Shown here: positions 35,555 through 44,803 of the stretch, piece by piece
Numbering within the stretch: position 1 is the stretch's first letter
Layout: every line of letters begins with the position of its first letter
Origin: Bacillota bacterium
GTDB lineage: Bacteria; Bacillota; Clostridia; Acetivibrionales; Acetivibrionaceae
NCBI GenBank assembly: GCA_023398495.1
Contig: JAEWSG010000226.1
Location: 62,001 to 126,000, forward strand
Length of the DNA: 64,000 bases
Direction of reading: 5' to 3'
Position numbers and translations under genes: made by a program
The notes under the pieces: model-generated
What the model saw: the letters and a program-made list of their open reading frames with translations, nothing else
Database searches by the model: none
Told to the model about the DNA's origin: nothing

Positions 35555-38500
35555 TTAGTACAGAGTATTATAAAGTATAACAGCCGCTTCAGCTCTGGTA
35601 GCGTAATCCTTTGGTGCGAGAGTAGTACTGCTCTTGCCGTTGATTATTTTTTCGCCATTTAATATTGCCATGCTTATGAGTGCATAATCTGAAATTCTGT
35701 TTTTATCTGAAAACTTGTCAAGTATGCTTATATTATGGTTTGGAAATGGGTTGCCGGATATTTTCATGGCTCTGGTCAGAATTACAGCCATATCCTCTCG
35801 TGTTATAGGTTCATTGGGATAGAAAAAATTGTTTCCTATACCTGAGACTATACCCATATTTTTAGCGATCAAAACATTTCTATAAAACCAATCCTCGGGT
35901 TTTACATCTTCAAAAGTACCGACTGGGGTTTTGCTGAGTTGCAAACTGGTAACCACAATGCTTATAAATTCTGCCCTGGTTATTCTGTCATCTGGAGAAA
36001 AAATATTCTGCTCTATAGACTTACCTTTAATTATATCTCTTCCTGCGAGATTTTCAATAGCTTTTTTTGCCCAGGGAACAGAATTTAAATCACTAAAAGT
36101 TTTTGGTGCATTTGTATAGGTTATTCCTATATTGGTGTAATAGGTGTATAATGTGCCGTTGTAGGCTTTTACCTTATAATAATATTCTTTTCCTGCGATA
36201 AGATTGGTATCTGTATACTTTGTAACATTTGGTTCGGTTCTTGCAATTTCAACAAAATCACTTCCGGACGATTTTCGTTCTATGATAAATCCCTGCTCTC
36301 CAGTTGAATTGTCGGACCATTCGAGGGTTATGACTGATGAAGTTACAGCTTTAGCTATAAGATCGGAGGGTGGTGCCAGGTTTTTAATTGATATCTCGCA
36401 CTCCTCGCTTATTGAACCAACATAATATGTTTTATTGTATGCTTGTACTCTATATGTATACAAAGTGTCAGATTTAAGGTTTTTAATAGAATAGCTTTTT
36501 GAGTTGGGTTTCAGGGTGTCTATTTCGTACCATGAATCATCGGTATCGGATTTCTGTTCAATTATGAAAGCTGTTTCATCACTGGAATTATCATCCCAAG
36601 TCAGAGTTATTTCGGATTGTGATATAATAGTTGCTTTTAAATTGGAAGGCGGCATAATTTTGATGCCTTCAACCGTCACTTCCTTGGAATAATCGGAACT
36701 GTTTTTTCCGTTAATTGACTTTAATCTGAAGGTATAGTTTGTCTCGGGTTTTACACCAAAATTATACCATATACATCCGTCCTCGTATATTGGAGTATCA
36801 ACCTTTATAAAAGCACCGTCACCGGTTTTTCGTTCAATAAGAAAATATTCAGCTCCGTATGCTGTATCGAGCCATTCTAACTTGATCGAATTTGCAGAAT
36901 CCCATTTGACTGTTAGATTTTGCGGTGCTAATAGCTTTGTATGAGCTGATATTCCTGATTCAGTATTGGGATAAGGTTTTGAAAATAAATTATCATCAAT
37001 GACGCTCTTGACCCTGTAGCAGTATTCATTGTTAGCAGATAGTGCGATATCGGTATAGCTTGTAAAACCGGCAGGTAAAACACTTACTATTTCCCAGCTT
37101 CCACTAGACCCCATTTTTCTTTCTATAGCAGTACTATAGCTTGAAGAGTCCGAGTATATCCAGCTAAGCTTTATCTCACTTGTAGAGACTGCGGATGCTG
37201 TTAGTGAAGCTGGGGGATCCTTCAGAAGAGAAGTTGAGACCGGTAGCTCATTTGTATAGGATTCGGCATTGCCAAAGGGGTTATAAGGTATAACTCTGTA
37301 AGTGTAAGTGTTTTCAATAGTCAATGTACCGTCTGCATAGGTGGTAACATTTGCAGGTACGGTTGCTAATTTGGAAAAAGAGCCGTAATCGGTTTTTCTT
37401 TCAATTATAAAACCAAGCTCATTATCTGAATCATCAGTCCAATTTAAGACAACCTTTGTTGCTGAAGTCATATCTGCACTAAGAGAATAAGCAGGAAGGG
37501 GTGGTCCGGTGAAGATATAATATTCCGGACTTTGAGCCGAACTGCTTTTTGAGTTGTATGCAGTGATTCTGTAAGTATAATCCGTTTCAAGTTCAATATT
37601 ATTGGTGTCGGAGTAGGTTGAGATATTTCTGTCCAATATTGCCAGAGTAGAGTAAATTCCCGATTCTTTTTTTCTTTCCACTTTTAAATTGTAATCGTCT
37701 CCGGATGGGTTAACCCAGCTTAAGTCTATTCTGCCCAAACCCACAGGTACGCAATTTAATTTTGAAGGAGCAAAAAGTCTTGTGACAGGGTTTGATATGT
37801 TGCTATGCCCCTTCATTGATTCTGTATTTATGCTTAAACGGTATCTGAAGGTGCCATCACCGGAGAGTTTATCTGTAGCCTTGGTGCTTCCTGAATTTAT
37901 TTTGTCGGATATGACCTTCCATGGACCCCAGGAATTTTCCAAATATTCCGAACGTTCTAGTACAAAATACTGTATGTTTGAATTATAATCCCAGGAAACA
38001 GTGTTAACCCGGTCAATCAGGCTTGCTGTAATAGTTGGTATTTTTATGGGAGTGATGGTGACAGCTGAGGAATAGCTTGAGGTATGGCCTTTTCCATCAC
38101 TGGATACAAGTACATATCTGGAACTGGTATTTTCGCCTAAAGACGGGTCTTGAAAAGTAATTGCGGTTCCGTCATTGTTCAAGGTTGCTATTACACCTTC
38201 ACCAAGTTTTGTAACAATGGTGGACTTGACCGCATTCGAATTGTTTGCCCAGGTTAGCGTTACGGAATTATTGTTTAGGTCAATAAATGACGATGCAATA
38301 GAAGGTGCTTTCATTTGTGCTGTTGCAGCACTACCGTTAACAGTTTGAATTGCAGTGCCTTTTGAATTTACAGCAGTAATTTTGTAGGAATAGGTGGTTT
38401 GAGGTATCAGATCTGTATCTTGATAGCTGAGGAAGTTTCTTTCCTTATCGACATCTATGCTTGCTATCAGGACATTGTCTCTAGATACTTTGTAATATAC

Positions 38501-38680
38501 GGAGTCTGTAACGGAAGACCAATTCAGGTTGATCTGTGTATCGGAGTGTGCAATGGAATTGGTTATGCTAAGTGTAAATGCAGCTTTTGCTGTAATACAT
38601 ACAGTCATGAGTGCTGCTATACCTATAAATAATAGCATTGAAAATTTTATAAATTTGTATTTATTAACCTTGTTATCCAT
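35555..38680 (-). CDS. Cell-surface protein with about nine fibronectin type III repeats and SLH anchor
   Basis: The 1041-residue protein begins with a signal peptide (FSMLLFIGIAALMTVCITAKA). Then come about nine fibronectin type III-like repeats of ~90 residues, marked by recurring forms such as ITLTWDDNS, FIIERK and YTYRVxAYN. The C-terminal ~180 residues hold three S-layer homology motifs (FSDLNSVPWAKKAIENL, ITRAEFISIVV, EPITREDMAVIL, ATRAEAAVILY), which bind cell-wall pyruvylated polymers. The protein should stand on the cell surface. No catalytic domain is visible, so it may be an adhesin, spacer or structural protein. A minus-strand terminator follows. Confidence 0.9.
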   Translation of the reverse strand: MDNKVNKYKFIKFSMLLFIGIAALMTVCITAKAAFTLSITNSIAHSDTQINLNWSSVTDSVYYKVSRDNVLIASIDVDKERNFLSYQDTDLIPQTTYSYKITAVNSKGTAIQTVNGSAATAQMKAPSIASSFIDLNNNSVTLTWANNSNAVKSTIVTKLGEGVIATLNNDGTAITFQDPSLGENTSSRYVLVSSDGKGHTSSYSSAVTITPIKIPTITASLIDRVNTVSWDYNSNIQYFVLERSEYLENSWGPWKVISDKINSGSTKATDKLSGDGTFRYRLSINTESMKGHSNISNPVTRLFAPSKLNCVPVGLGRIDLSWVNPSGDDYNLKVERKKESGIYSTLAILDRNISTYSDTNNIELETDYTYRITAYNSKSSSAQSPEYYIFTGPPLPAYSLSADMTSATKVVLNWTDDSDNELGFIIERKTDYGSFSKLATVPANVTTYADGTLTIENTYTYRVIPYNPFGNAESYTNELPVSTSLLKDPPASLTASAVSTSEIKLSWIYSDSSSYSTAIERKMGSSGSWEIVSVLPAGFTSYTDIALSANNEYCYRVKSVIDDNLFSKPYPNTESGISAHTKLLAPQNLTVKWDSANSIKLEWLDTAYGAEYFLIERKTGDGAFIKVDTPIYEDGCIWYNFGVKPETNYTFRLKSINGKNSSDYSKEVTVEGIKIMPPSNLKATIISQSEITLTWDDNSSDETAFIIEQKSDTDDSWYEIDTLKPNSKSYSIKNLKSDTLYTYRVQAYNKTYYVGSISEECEISIKNLAPPSDLIAKAVTSSVITLEWSDNSTGEQGFIIERKSSGSDFVEIARTEPNVTKYTDTNLIAGKEYYYKVKAYNGTLYTYYTNIGITYTNAPKTFSDLNSVPWAKKAIENLAGRDIIKGKSIEQNIFSPDDRITRAEFISIVVTSLQLSKTPVGTFEDVKPEDWFYRNVLIAKNMGIVSGIGNNFFYPNEPITREDMAVILTRAMKISGNPFPNHNISILDKFSDKNRISDYALISMAILNGEKIINGKSSTTLAPKDYATRAEAAVILYNTLY

Positions 38681-38807
38681 ACCTATCCCTCACAACAAAA
38701 GGTAGATTTATTGTACAAAAGTCTATATAACAAAACGAACTCTATAACAATTTTATCGAAATAAACGAGCTAAAAGTTAATGTTATAATGGATGGATTAA
38801 TATACAT

Positions 38808-38863
38808 AAAAAAACTATGTTTTAGGTTCTTTTTGTTAAAATCTCCCAAGACATAGTTTTTCG
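38808..38863 (-). terminator. Terminator of the nfnAB operon
   Basis: AAAAACTATGT near 38810-38820 pairs with ACATAGTTTTT at 38851-38861. On the minus strand the stem ends in a run of T. It lies about 20 bases beyond the nfnB stop at 38881. Confidence 0.75.
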
Positions 38864-38880
38864 TTATCCCTTAGTGTACG

Positions 38881-40278
38881 TTATCTATATTTGTTTGTGA
38901 TATACTCATCAATTGCTTTTGCTGCTTTTTTACCTGCACCCATAGCCAGAATGACAGTTGCTGCACCAGTTACGGCATCTCCACCGGCAAAAACACCGAT
39001 TTTACTCGTTGCACCAGTTTCTTCATGTGCAACTATTCCGCCCCACTTCTGGGTAGCAAGACCAGGGGTTGTAGAAGTTATAAGGGGATTGGGACTTTGG
39101 CCAATAGCTATTACTACAGTTTCGACTTCCAGAATGTGCTCAGAACCTTTTTTAGCTACGGGTCTTCTTCTGCCGGAGGCATCAGGTTCACCAAGCTCCA
39201 TTTCAATACACTCCATACCCTTAACCCATCCATCTTCTGTTCCGATAATTTTTGTAGGGTTGGTGAGAAGTTTGAAAACTATACCCTCTTCCTTTGCATG
39301 ATGGACTTCTTCAAGTCTCGCAGGCATTTCAGACTCTGAACGTCTGTAGACTATATATACGTTTTCGGCTCCAAGTCTTTTAGCACTTCTTGCAGCATCC
39401 ATAGCAACATTACCCCCACCTACAACAGCCACCGATTTCCCCACCCTGACAGGTGTATCACAATTAGGGAATTGGTACGCTTTCATAAGGTTTATCCTTG
39501 TAAGGAATTCGTTAGCCGAGTATACACCGTTGAGATTTTCGCCTTCTATGTTCATAAAGCTTGGAAGGCCAGCACCTGAGCCGATAAATATAGCTTCATA
39601 GCCTTCTTCCATAAGCTTGTCGAGAGTAAACACCTTACCGATAACCATATTTGTTTTTATTTCAACACCAAGCTTTTTAACAGTTTCAATTTCTTTTTGT
39701 ACTAAAGATTTTGGAAGCCTGAATTCGGGAATCCCGTACATCAATACACCACCAGGTGTGTGAAAGGCTTCGAATATTGTAACGTCATATCCCATTTTTG
39801 CAAGGTCGCCTGCACAGCTTACTCCAGCAGGACCAGAACCCACAATGGCAACTTTTTTATTGAGTTTTTGAATTTTTACCTCTTGTGAACCTTTATTTGC
39901 CATGTACCAGTCGGCGGTAAACCTTTCAAGTCTTCCAATTCCGACAGGTTCTCCTTTTTTTGCACGTACACATAGCTGCTCGCACTGGCTTTCCTGAGGA
40001 CAGACCCGGCCGCAAATAGCAGGAAGGCTGTTGGTTTCTTTGATTTTTTCATATGCTTCTGCAAATTTACCTTCTGCCACAAGTTTTATAAACTCAGGTA
40101 TCTGTACATTTACCGGGCAGCCTTCAACACATGGTTTGTGCTTACATTGAAGACATCTTTGGGCTTCTTCTTTTGCCATATCTTCAGTATATCCCAAGGC
40201 TACTTCAAGAAAATTCTTATTTCGTACATCAGGATTCTGCTCGGGCATTGAAACTTTTTTTGGAGACATATTAGGCAT
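38881..40278 (-). CDS. nfnB: NADPH-dependent ferredoxin:NAD+ oxidoreductase subunit NfnB (glutamate synthase small-subunit-like)
   Basis: I use the ATG at 40278 (GGGGTG seven bases upstream), giving 465 residues. The N-terminal region carries CLQCKHKPCVEGCPV and CGRVCPQESQCEQLC for two [4Fe-4S] clusters. Two dinucleotide folds follow (VAIVGSGPAGVSCAGDLAKMG for FAD, VAVVGGGNVAMDAARSAKRLG for NAD(P)H). Alone it would be called glutamate synthase small subunit GltD. Directly upstream and overlapping by eight bases is the partner NfnA, and no large glutamate synthase gene is present. The pair therefore forms the electron-bifurcating Nfn complex that links NADH, reduced ferredoxin and NADPH pools in Clostridia. 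Confidence 0.9.
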   Translation of the reverse strand: MPNMSPKKVSMPEQNPDVRNKNFLEVALGYTEDMAKEEAQRCLQCKHKPCVEGCPVNVQIPEFIKLVAEGKFAEAYEKIKETNSLPAICGRVCPQESQCEQLCVRAKKGEPVGIGRLERFTADWYMANKGSQEVKIQKLNKKVAIVGSGPAGVSCAGDLAKMGYDVTIFEAFHTPGGVLMYGIPEFRLPKSLVQKEIETVKKLGVEIKTNMVIGKVFTLDKLMEEGYEAIFIGSGAGLPSFMNIEGENLNGVYSANEFLTRINLMKAYQFPNCDTPVRVGKSVAVVGGGNVAMDAARSAKRLGAENVYIVYRRSESEMPARLEEVHHAKEEGIVFKLLTNPTKIIGTEDGWVKGMECIEMELGEPDASGRRRPVAKKGSEHILEVETVVIAIGQSPNPLITSTTPGLATQKWGGIVAHEETGATSKIGVFAGGDAVTGAATVILAMGAGKKAAKAIDEYITNKYR

Positions 40279-41116
40279 TATTAACACCCCGCATTCTACA
40301 TTCATGTTTATCAAGTGAATCCTTTTCTTCTTTTTTATACATCAGCTGCCTTCTCATAGCTTGGTCAAAATCAACTTCATGGCCGTCAAAGTCAGGCCCG
40401 TCAACACAGGCAAATTTTGTTTTGCCTCCTACGGTTACCCGGCATCCTCCACACATTCCTGTCCCGTCAATCATTACAGGATTCATACTTACTATAGTTT
40501 TTATACCGTATTGTTTTGTAAGATTGCTAACTACCTTCATCATAATAAGCGGGCCAATAGCAATTACCATATCATATTTATTTCCTTCTTCTATAAGTCT
40601 TTTTAATACATCTGTTACAAAACCTTTATTTCCATTTGAACCGTCATCGGTGGTTATAAAAACCCTACTGCTTACCGACTTTAATTCTTCTTCAAGGATT
40701 ATAAGCTCCTTGTTTCTGAAACCTGCTATAGTGTCAACTTCTGCACCTAAACTGTGAAGCTTTTTTGCCTGAGGAAATGCAATTGCTGTTCCGAGACCGC
40801 CTCCAATAACTGCTGCCTTCTTTACGCCATCGAGGTGTGACGCAACTCCTAAAGGACCTACAAAATCAAGTAATGTGTCTCCTGCTTCTAAAGAGCCAAG
40901 AAGTCTGGTGGTTTTGCCAACTTCCTGAAATATAATAGTAATGGTGCCTTTTTCCCTATTGTAATCTGCTATGGTTAAAGGAATTCTTTCTCCTTCGTCA
41001 CATACTCTTAGGATAATAAACTGTCCGGGTTCTGCTTTTTTTGCAACTAAAGGGGCTTCAACTTCCAATAGTTTAACGGAAGGGTTTAATGTTTGTTTCC
41101 TGATTATCCTGAACAT
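40271..41116 (-). CDS. nfnA: NfnA, ferredoxin-NADP+ reductase-like subunit
   Basis: The 281-residue protein has a ferredoxin-reductase FAD fold (PGQFIILRVCDEGERIPLTIADY), an NAD(P)-binding region (VIGGGLGTAIAFPQAKKL) and a C-terminal [2Fe-2S] site (MCGGCRVTVGGKTKFACVDGP), as in dihydroorotate dehydrogenase electron-transfer subunits. With NfnB it makes a flavin-based bifurcating transhydrogenase. The order nfnA-nfnB and overlapping stop/start are the standard arrangement. It should supply NADPH for the glutamate dehydrogenase encoded next door, among other uses. AGGAGG precedes the start. Confidence 0.9.
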   Translation of the reverse strand: MFRIIRKQTLNPSVKLLEVEAPLVAKKAEPGQFIILRVCDEGERIPLTIADYNREKGTITIIFQEVGKTTRLLGSLEAGDTLLDFVGPLGVASHLDGVKKAAVIGGGLGTAIAFPQAKKLHSLGAEVDTIAGFRNKELIILEEELKSVSSRVFITTDDGSNGNKGFVTDVLKRLIEEGNKYDMVIAIGPLIMMKVVSNLTKQYGIKTIVSMNPVMIDGTGMCGGCRVTVGGKTKFACVDGPDFDGHEVDFDQAMRRQLMYKKEEKDSLDKHECRMRGVNNA

Positions 41117-41724
41117 CTTTGAACCTCCTTCTAAAAGACGCTTTATTTGCTTTATTCATTTTATCACGTTTTTCTATATTGTTTAAGTGATATTTGTAAT
41201 AATTGTATAGGGAAATTTTAGATCATTAGATTTGTATTGTATCTTTAACTATGGAGAACGTAAAAAATGAAAGTCGTTTTTGCACAACCTTGCATAATTG
41301 TTGATGGAAGTAAAATGCAAAAAAACAAAATGTGACGATTAAAGCCTTGTAGCACATGCGATTTGACTTTTGCAGGCTTGAGGGGTTTGGCTTGCATTCG
41401 AATTATTTTTGATTAACTCTTGCAATTTTTATATGAATTTGATATAATTCGATTGATTTAATATCTTACATTATTCTTTAATAATCCCCAAACAATAATT
41501 TTGGGGTATACAACGTAGTATGCCGTATATGACATACGATGATGTGTGTTGCTTTTGCCTGCATAAAGGCAGGCTTAAATTACATAGATAAGCAAGTTTA
41601 AAGTAGCTAGGGTTTTGTTATATTTGCCAGGATTTTTTTGCTATTGCTGTAAATAATATTAAAAGTAATTTGCCTAAAAAGCGATTGCCCATATATGATT
41701 ATTATTTTTTAGGAGGGTTTTTAA
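41117..41724. other. Divergent intergenic region between nfnA and gdhA
   Basis: No gene is seen. It holds the probable gdhA promoter (41420-41448) and a leader of about 270 bases with two clear hairpins: CCCCAAA/TTTGGGG (41486-41506) and GCCTGC/GCAGGC (41557-41574). The nfnA promoter must also lie here on the other strand, but I could not define it. Confidence 0.6.
41420..41448 (+). promoter_or_regulatory. Probable sigma-A promoter of gdhA
   Basis: TTGCAA (41420-41425) and TATAAT (41443-41448) are separated by exactly 17 bases. The predicted transcript would carry a ~270-base leader before the gdhA start. Confidence 0.65.
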
Positions 41725-43065
41725 ATGAAAATACTTGCTGGTGTTATGGAGAGAGTTGTAAAGAGGAATCCTAACGAGCTGGAATTTCATCAAGCTGTTA
41801 GGGAAGTATTGGAATCATTGGAGCCGGTTGCTGAAAAGCACCCTGAATGGGTTAAAGGTGGAGTTTTCGAAAGAATAGTTGAGCCAGAAAGACAAATCAT
41901 TTTCAGAGTACCATGGGTAGATGATAATGGTGTTGTTCAGGTAAACAGAGGTTTCAGAGTACAGTTTAACAGTGCTATCGGACCTTACAAAGGTGGTTTG
42001 AGATTCCATCCATCAGTCTATGTTGGTATAATCAAGTTCTTGGGTTTTGAACAAATCCTGAAAAACTCATTAACAGGATTGCCTATGGGCGGAGGTAAAG
42101 GTGGAAGTGATTTTGATCCTAAAGGAAAATCAGACGGAGAAATAATGAGATTCTGCCAGAGTTTTATGTTTGAATTGGCTAAACATATAGGCGAAAACAC
42201 TGACGTGCCTGCAGGTGATATCGGTGTTGGTGGACGCGAAATCGGATACATGTTCGGTATGTACAAGAAGATTAAGAATGATTTCACAGGAGTATTGACA
42301 GGTAAGGGATTAAACTGGGGCGGAAGTCTTGCAAGAACTGAAGCTACAGGTTATGGTCTCTGCTACTTTATGGATGAAGCAATGAAAGATATAAAAGGAA
42401 AATCTTTCAGCGGTGCTACAGTTGTTATTTCCGGTTCCGGTAACGTTGCTATATATGCAACTCAAAAGGTTCACGAATTAGGCGGTAAAGTTGTTGCATT
42501 AAGTGATTCCAACGGATATATTTATGATCCGGACGGAATTAAACTTGACACTGTTCAACAGATTAAAGAAGTTGAAAGAAAGAGAATCAGCGAATACGTT
42601 AAACATCATCCAAATGCAAAATACACAGAAGGATGTTCAGGTATCTGGACTATCAAATGTGATATAGCTCTTCCATGTGCGACACAAAATGAACTTGACG
42701 AAGCTGGTGCAAAGGCTCTTGTTGCTAACGGATGTTTTGCAGTAGGAGAAGGTGCTAACATGCCTTCAACTCCAGAAGCTATAGAAGTGTTCTTAAAGAA
42801 TGGTGTAGTATTTGGTCCTGCTAAAGCTGCAAATGCAGGTGGAGTTGCTACTTCAGGTCTTGAAATGTCACAGAACAGCATGAGATATTCATGGACTTTT
42901 GAAGAAGTTGATGCAAAACTTAAAGATATCATGGTTAATATCTATAAGAATGCAAGTAAGGCTGCTAAAGAATATGGACAGGAAAACAACCTGGTTGTAG
43001 GTGCAAACGTAGCTGGTTTCTTAAAAGTTGCTGATGCAATGTATGCTCAAGGTGTAGCATACTAA
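41725..43065 (+). CDS. gdhA: NADP-type glutamate dehydrogenase
   Basis: The 446-residue enzyme starts at ATG after AGGAGGG. It matches hexameric family I glutamate dehydrogenases: PYKGGLRFHPSV, the catalytic-lysine region GLPMGGGKGGSDFDPKGKSDGE, PAGDIGVGGREIGYMFG and the nucleotide fold VVISGSGNVAIYATQKVHELG. It interconverts 2-oxoglutarate plus ammonium and glutamate, normally in the assimilatory direction with NADPH. Codon choice looks optimised and even, in keeping with high expression. It is transcribed alone, with its own promoter and a terminator at 43080. Confidence 0.95.
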   Translation: MKILAGVMERVVKRNPNELEFHQAVREVLESLEPVAEKHPEWVKGGVFERIVEPERQIIFRVPWVDDNGVVQVNRGFRVQFNSAIGPYKGGLRFHPSVYVGIIKFLGFEQILKNSLTGLPMGGGKGGSDFDPKGKSDGEIMRFCQSFMFELAKHIGENTDVPAGDIGVGGREIGYMFGMYKKIKNDFTGVLTGKGLNWGGSLARTEATGYGLCYFMDEAMKDIKGKSFSGATVVISGSGNVAIYATQKVHELGGKVVALSDSNGYIYDPDGIKLDTVQQIKEVERKRISEYVKHHPNAKYTEGCSGIWTIKCDIALPCATQNELDEAGAKALVANGCFAVGEGANMPSTPEAIEVFLKNGVVFGPAKAANAGGVATSGLEMSQNSMRYSWTFEEVDAKLKDIMVNIYKNASKAAKEYGQENNLVVGANVAGFLKVADAMYAQGVAY

Positions 43066-43079
43066 TTTAAGCTTTTGTG

Positions 43080-43124
43080 AAGGCGTGGCTCATTTAAAAG
43101 CTGCGCCTTTTATTACTTTTTTTG
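43080..43124 (+). terminator. gdhA terminator
   Basis: AAGGCG (43080-43085) pairs with CGCCTT (43104-43109), with an inner GCT/AGC pair, followed by a T-rich tail. It lies 14 bases after the gdhA stop. Confidence 0.8.
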
Positions 43125-43128
43125 GGGA

Positions 43129-43157
43129 TTGACAAGTTGAGGTATATGGACTATAAT
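43129..43157 (+). promoter_or_regulatory. Consensus sigma-A promoter of tRNA-Arg
   Basis: TTGACA (43129-43134) and TATAAT (43152-43157) are both perfect consensus with a 17-base spacer. The tRNA begins 20 bases after the -10 box. Confidence 0.9.
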
Positions 43158-43177
43158 ATAATTCCGTTGGTAAATAT

Positions 43178-43254
43178 GTGCCCATAGCTCAGCAGGATAG
43201 AGCGTCGGTTTCCTAAACCGCAGGCCGGAGGTTCGAATCCTCTTGGGCACACCA
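43178..43254 (+). tRNA. tRNA-Arg (anticodon CCT)
   Basis: The 77-base gene folds as a cloverleaf: acceptor arms GTGCCCA/TGGGCAC, D stem GCTC/GAGC, anticodon loop TTCCTAA, T arm with GGTTCGAATCC, and an encoded CCA end. The anticodon CCT reads AGG. The outermost anticodon-stem pair appears mismatched, which is tolerable. It is transcribed alone with its own promoter and terminator. Confidence 0.95.
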
Positions 43255-43289
43255 AAAACCCCAGTATTTTTAAGGTGCTGGGGTTTTTA
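43254..43289 (+). terminator. tRNA-Arg terminator
   Basis: AAAAACCCCAG pairs with CTGGGGTTTTT directly after the tRNA CCA end; the stem runs into a T tract. A strong rho-independent terminator. Confidence 0.9.
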
Positions 43290-43483
43290 TTTGTTCTTGT
43301 ATGTTGACCAAAGTGGGCAACGCTTGATCAACACAAATATAAAGAAATTTTAATTTCTATGTTTACTTTTTAATTTATTTGTATATAACATAAGTGAGCA
43401 ATTTTATTGTTCATTTTGTTGCCCCTAAGCCTTATGCTTTTTTGATAACCTGTTTTCGGTAATTTCAGTATCTTTTATATAGA

Positions 43484-44311
43484 TTAGCTCACTCTGAATA
43501 TTGTTCTTTCTACACTACCTGCTATCAAATCTTTAATTCTATATTTGGAATGACCTATTATAACGGTTGTACCGTTTTTAATTGGTTCAGAAATATATTC
43601 TAATTTTGCTTTCATACCATTTGCACCTTTTCTGCTCGCCCCTATACAGCACTTTTTTAACTCATTAATACTATCTAATAATTCATATACGTTTTTGCCT
43701 GCTACTTCTTTTATTAACGAATTATTATCTTGTGGCTCTTCAAGCAATCCTACAGATGAAGTCAGAATTACTAAATATTTTGATTTTACAAGTGCGGCTA
43801 TTTCTGAAGCAGTTTCGTCATTATCGATACATTCAACAACCTTTTCTTGGTGCTGGCGTAAATTATATAATTCCATTTTTCTTGTTTCATCATTACTAAC
43901 AGAGTCATTATAATTAATAATAGGAATTGCATTTTGTTTTACACTATCAAGCAATAATCTTTTGATGAAGTTACATTTTTCAGGTTCATTAAAATGTTGG
44001 TGTTCTACTAATACTTGTCGTACTGAATATGCTGGATTAACAAACCTTCGATAATTTTCCATAACAATACTCTGTCCTTGAGCAGCATAACATGCATTTA
44101 CTTCTTCAGTATTAGAATTATCAATTTCCTTACCACCATTTCTTCTTAGATAATCAAGACGCCCAATCTCAACTGCACCTGAGCTAATCCATATAAACCC
44201 CGGAACCAACTCTGCTCCAACTCTGCTAAAAACATTATAATCTATATCATATTCATCACGCCTAATCAAAGCCATAGAGCCAATCTTACCAACTAATTCA
44301 CAATCAAACAT
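43484..44311 (-). CDS. ProB-like amino acid kinase (no PUA domain)
   Basis: The 275-residue protein resembles the kinase domain of glutamate 5-kinase: KIGS at the N-terminus (phosphate loop), WISSGAVEIGR, AIPIINYNDSVSNDE, IDNDETASEIAALVKSKYLVILTSS and the C-terminal GASRKGANGMKAKLEYI region. Real ProB proteins in Clostridia are of similar length (~265-275), often without the PUA domain. Many positions differ from typical ProB, for example DNDETAS where DND(x)LSA is usual, so the substrate may not be glutamate. No proA or proC gene is nearby. It lies alone between the tRNA and a surface-protein gene, in a patch that looks acquired. Confidence 0.65.
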   Translation of the reverse strand: MFDCELVGKIGSMALIRRDEYDIDYNVFSRVGAELVPGFIWISSGAVEIGRLDYLRRNGGKEIDNSNTEEVNACYAAQGQSIVMENYRRFVNPAYSVRQVLVEHQHFNEPEKCNFIKRLLLDSVKQNAIPIINYNDSVSNDETRKMELYNLRQHQEKVVECIDNDETASEIAALVKSKYLVILTSSVGLLEEPQDNNSLIKEVAGKNVYELLDSINELKKCCIGASRKGANGMKAKLEYISEPIKNGTTVIIGHSKYRIKDLIAGSVERTIFRVS

Positions 44312-44377
44312 ATGACCCCTCCAAAGTAAAACTCACATATAAATAAATTTAGTGCTACTGCACAATTTCAAACTGTT

Positions 44378-44668
44378 GTGTCACTATTTAATTATATAGA
44401 ATCTGAATACGAAGTTCAAACATTTACCACGGTAAAAATAGAACTTATATTTTATTTAAATGATGGAGAAGGGGAAGAAAATGAGGAACTTGAAGAAGGA
44501 CAAATAGAATCATTTTTAGAATTTGAAAAGAATATAGATGCAACAATATTTGATGCTGAGTACAAGCTATATGATTATTATGTGAAAAATTGTTTAGAAT
44601 TTAGGGAAAGAGTAGATGAAAAAGATGACTTTTGTCACTCTTTTTCACTATTAAATATGATAAGATAA
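44378..44668 (+). CDS. Small acidic hypothetical protein or gene remnant
   Basis: The frame gives 96 residues from GTG 44378, but I see no ribosome site. The frame stays open to 44330 upstream, so the true start is uncertain. The protein is very acidic (GEGEENEELEEGQIES) with no membrane segment, signal or recognised motif. It is divergent from the ProB-like gene and sits 66 bases away from it. It could be the 3' part of a decayed gene or a small immunity-like protein. An 85-base palindrome follows its stop. Confidence 0.3.
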   Translation: MSLFNYIESEYEVQTFTTVKIELIFYLNDGEGEENEELEEGQIESFLEFEKNIDATIFDAEYKLYDYYVKNCLEFRERVDEKDDFCHSFSLLNMIR

Positions 44669-44679
44669 CTAAGGGATGA

Positions 44680-44764
44680 ATGAAATATTAATTCCACTTT
44701 TTCGCGTCGCTATTTGGTTTCAAATAAGCGTTAAGTGAAAATAGTAGTGGAAGTTATATTTCAT
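44680..44764. repeat. 85-base imperfect palindrome
   Basis: The outer arms (ATGAAATATTAATTCCACT and its counterpart ending at 44764) pair with about two mismatches, and the inner CGCTATTTG pairs with CAAATAAGCG around a GTTT-like loop. It lies between the small acidic frame and the propeller gene. It could be a terminator-like structure, an attenuator or a small mobile-element remnant. Confidence 0.65.
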
Positions 44765-44803
44765 CAGCACTAAGTATTTTATTTGAACAAGGGGGAAAAA
44801 TTA

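Noticed and set aside
39025..39339. Plus-strand frames opposite nfnB, nfnA and the peptidases
   Set aside because: They are antisense shadows of well-supported genes, without ribosome sites or recognisable products.
38881..40278. Glutamate synthase small subunit
   Set aside because: No large subunit is present and the adjacent, overlapping NfnA gene makes NfnB the better call.
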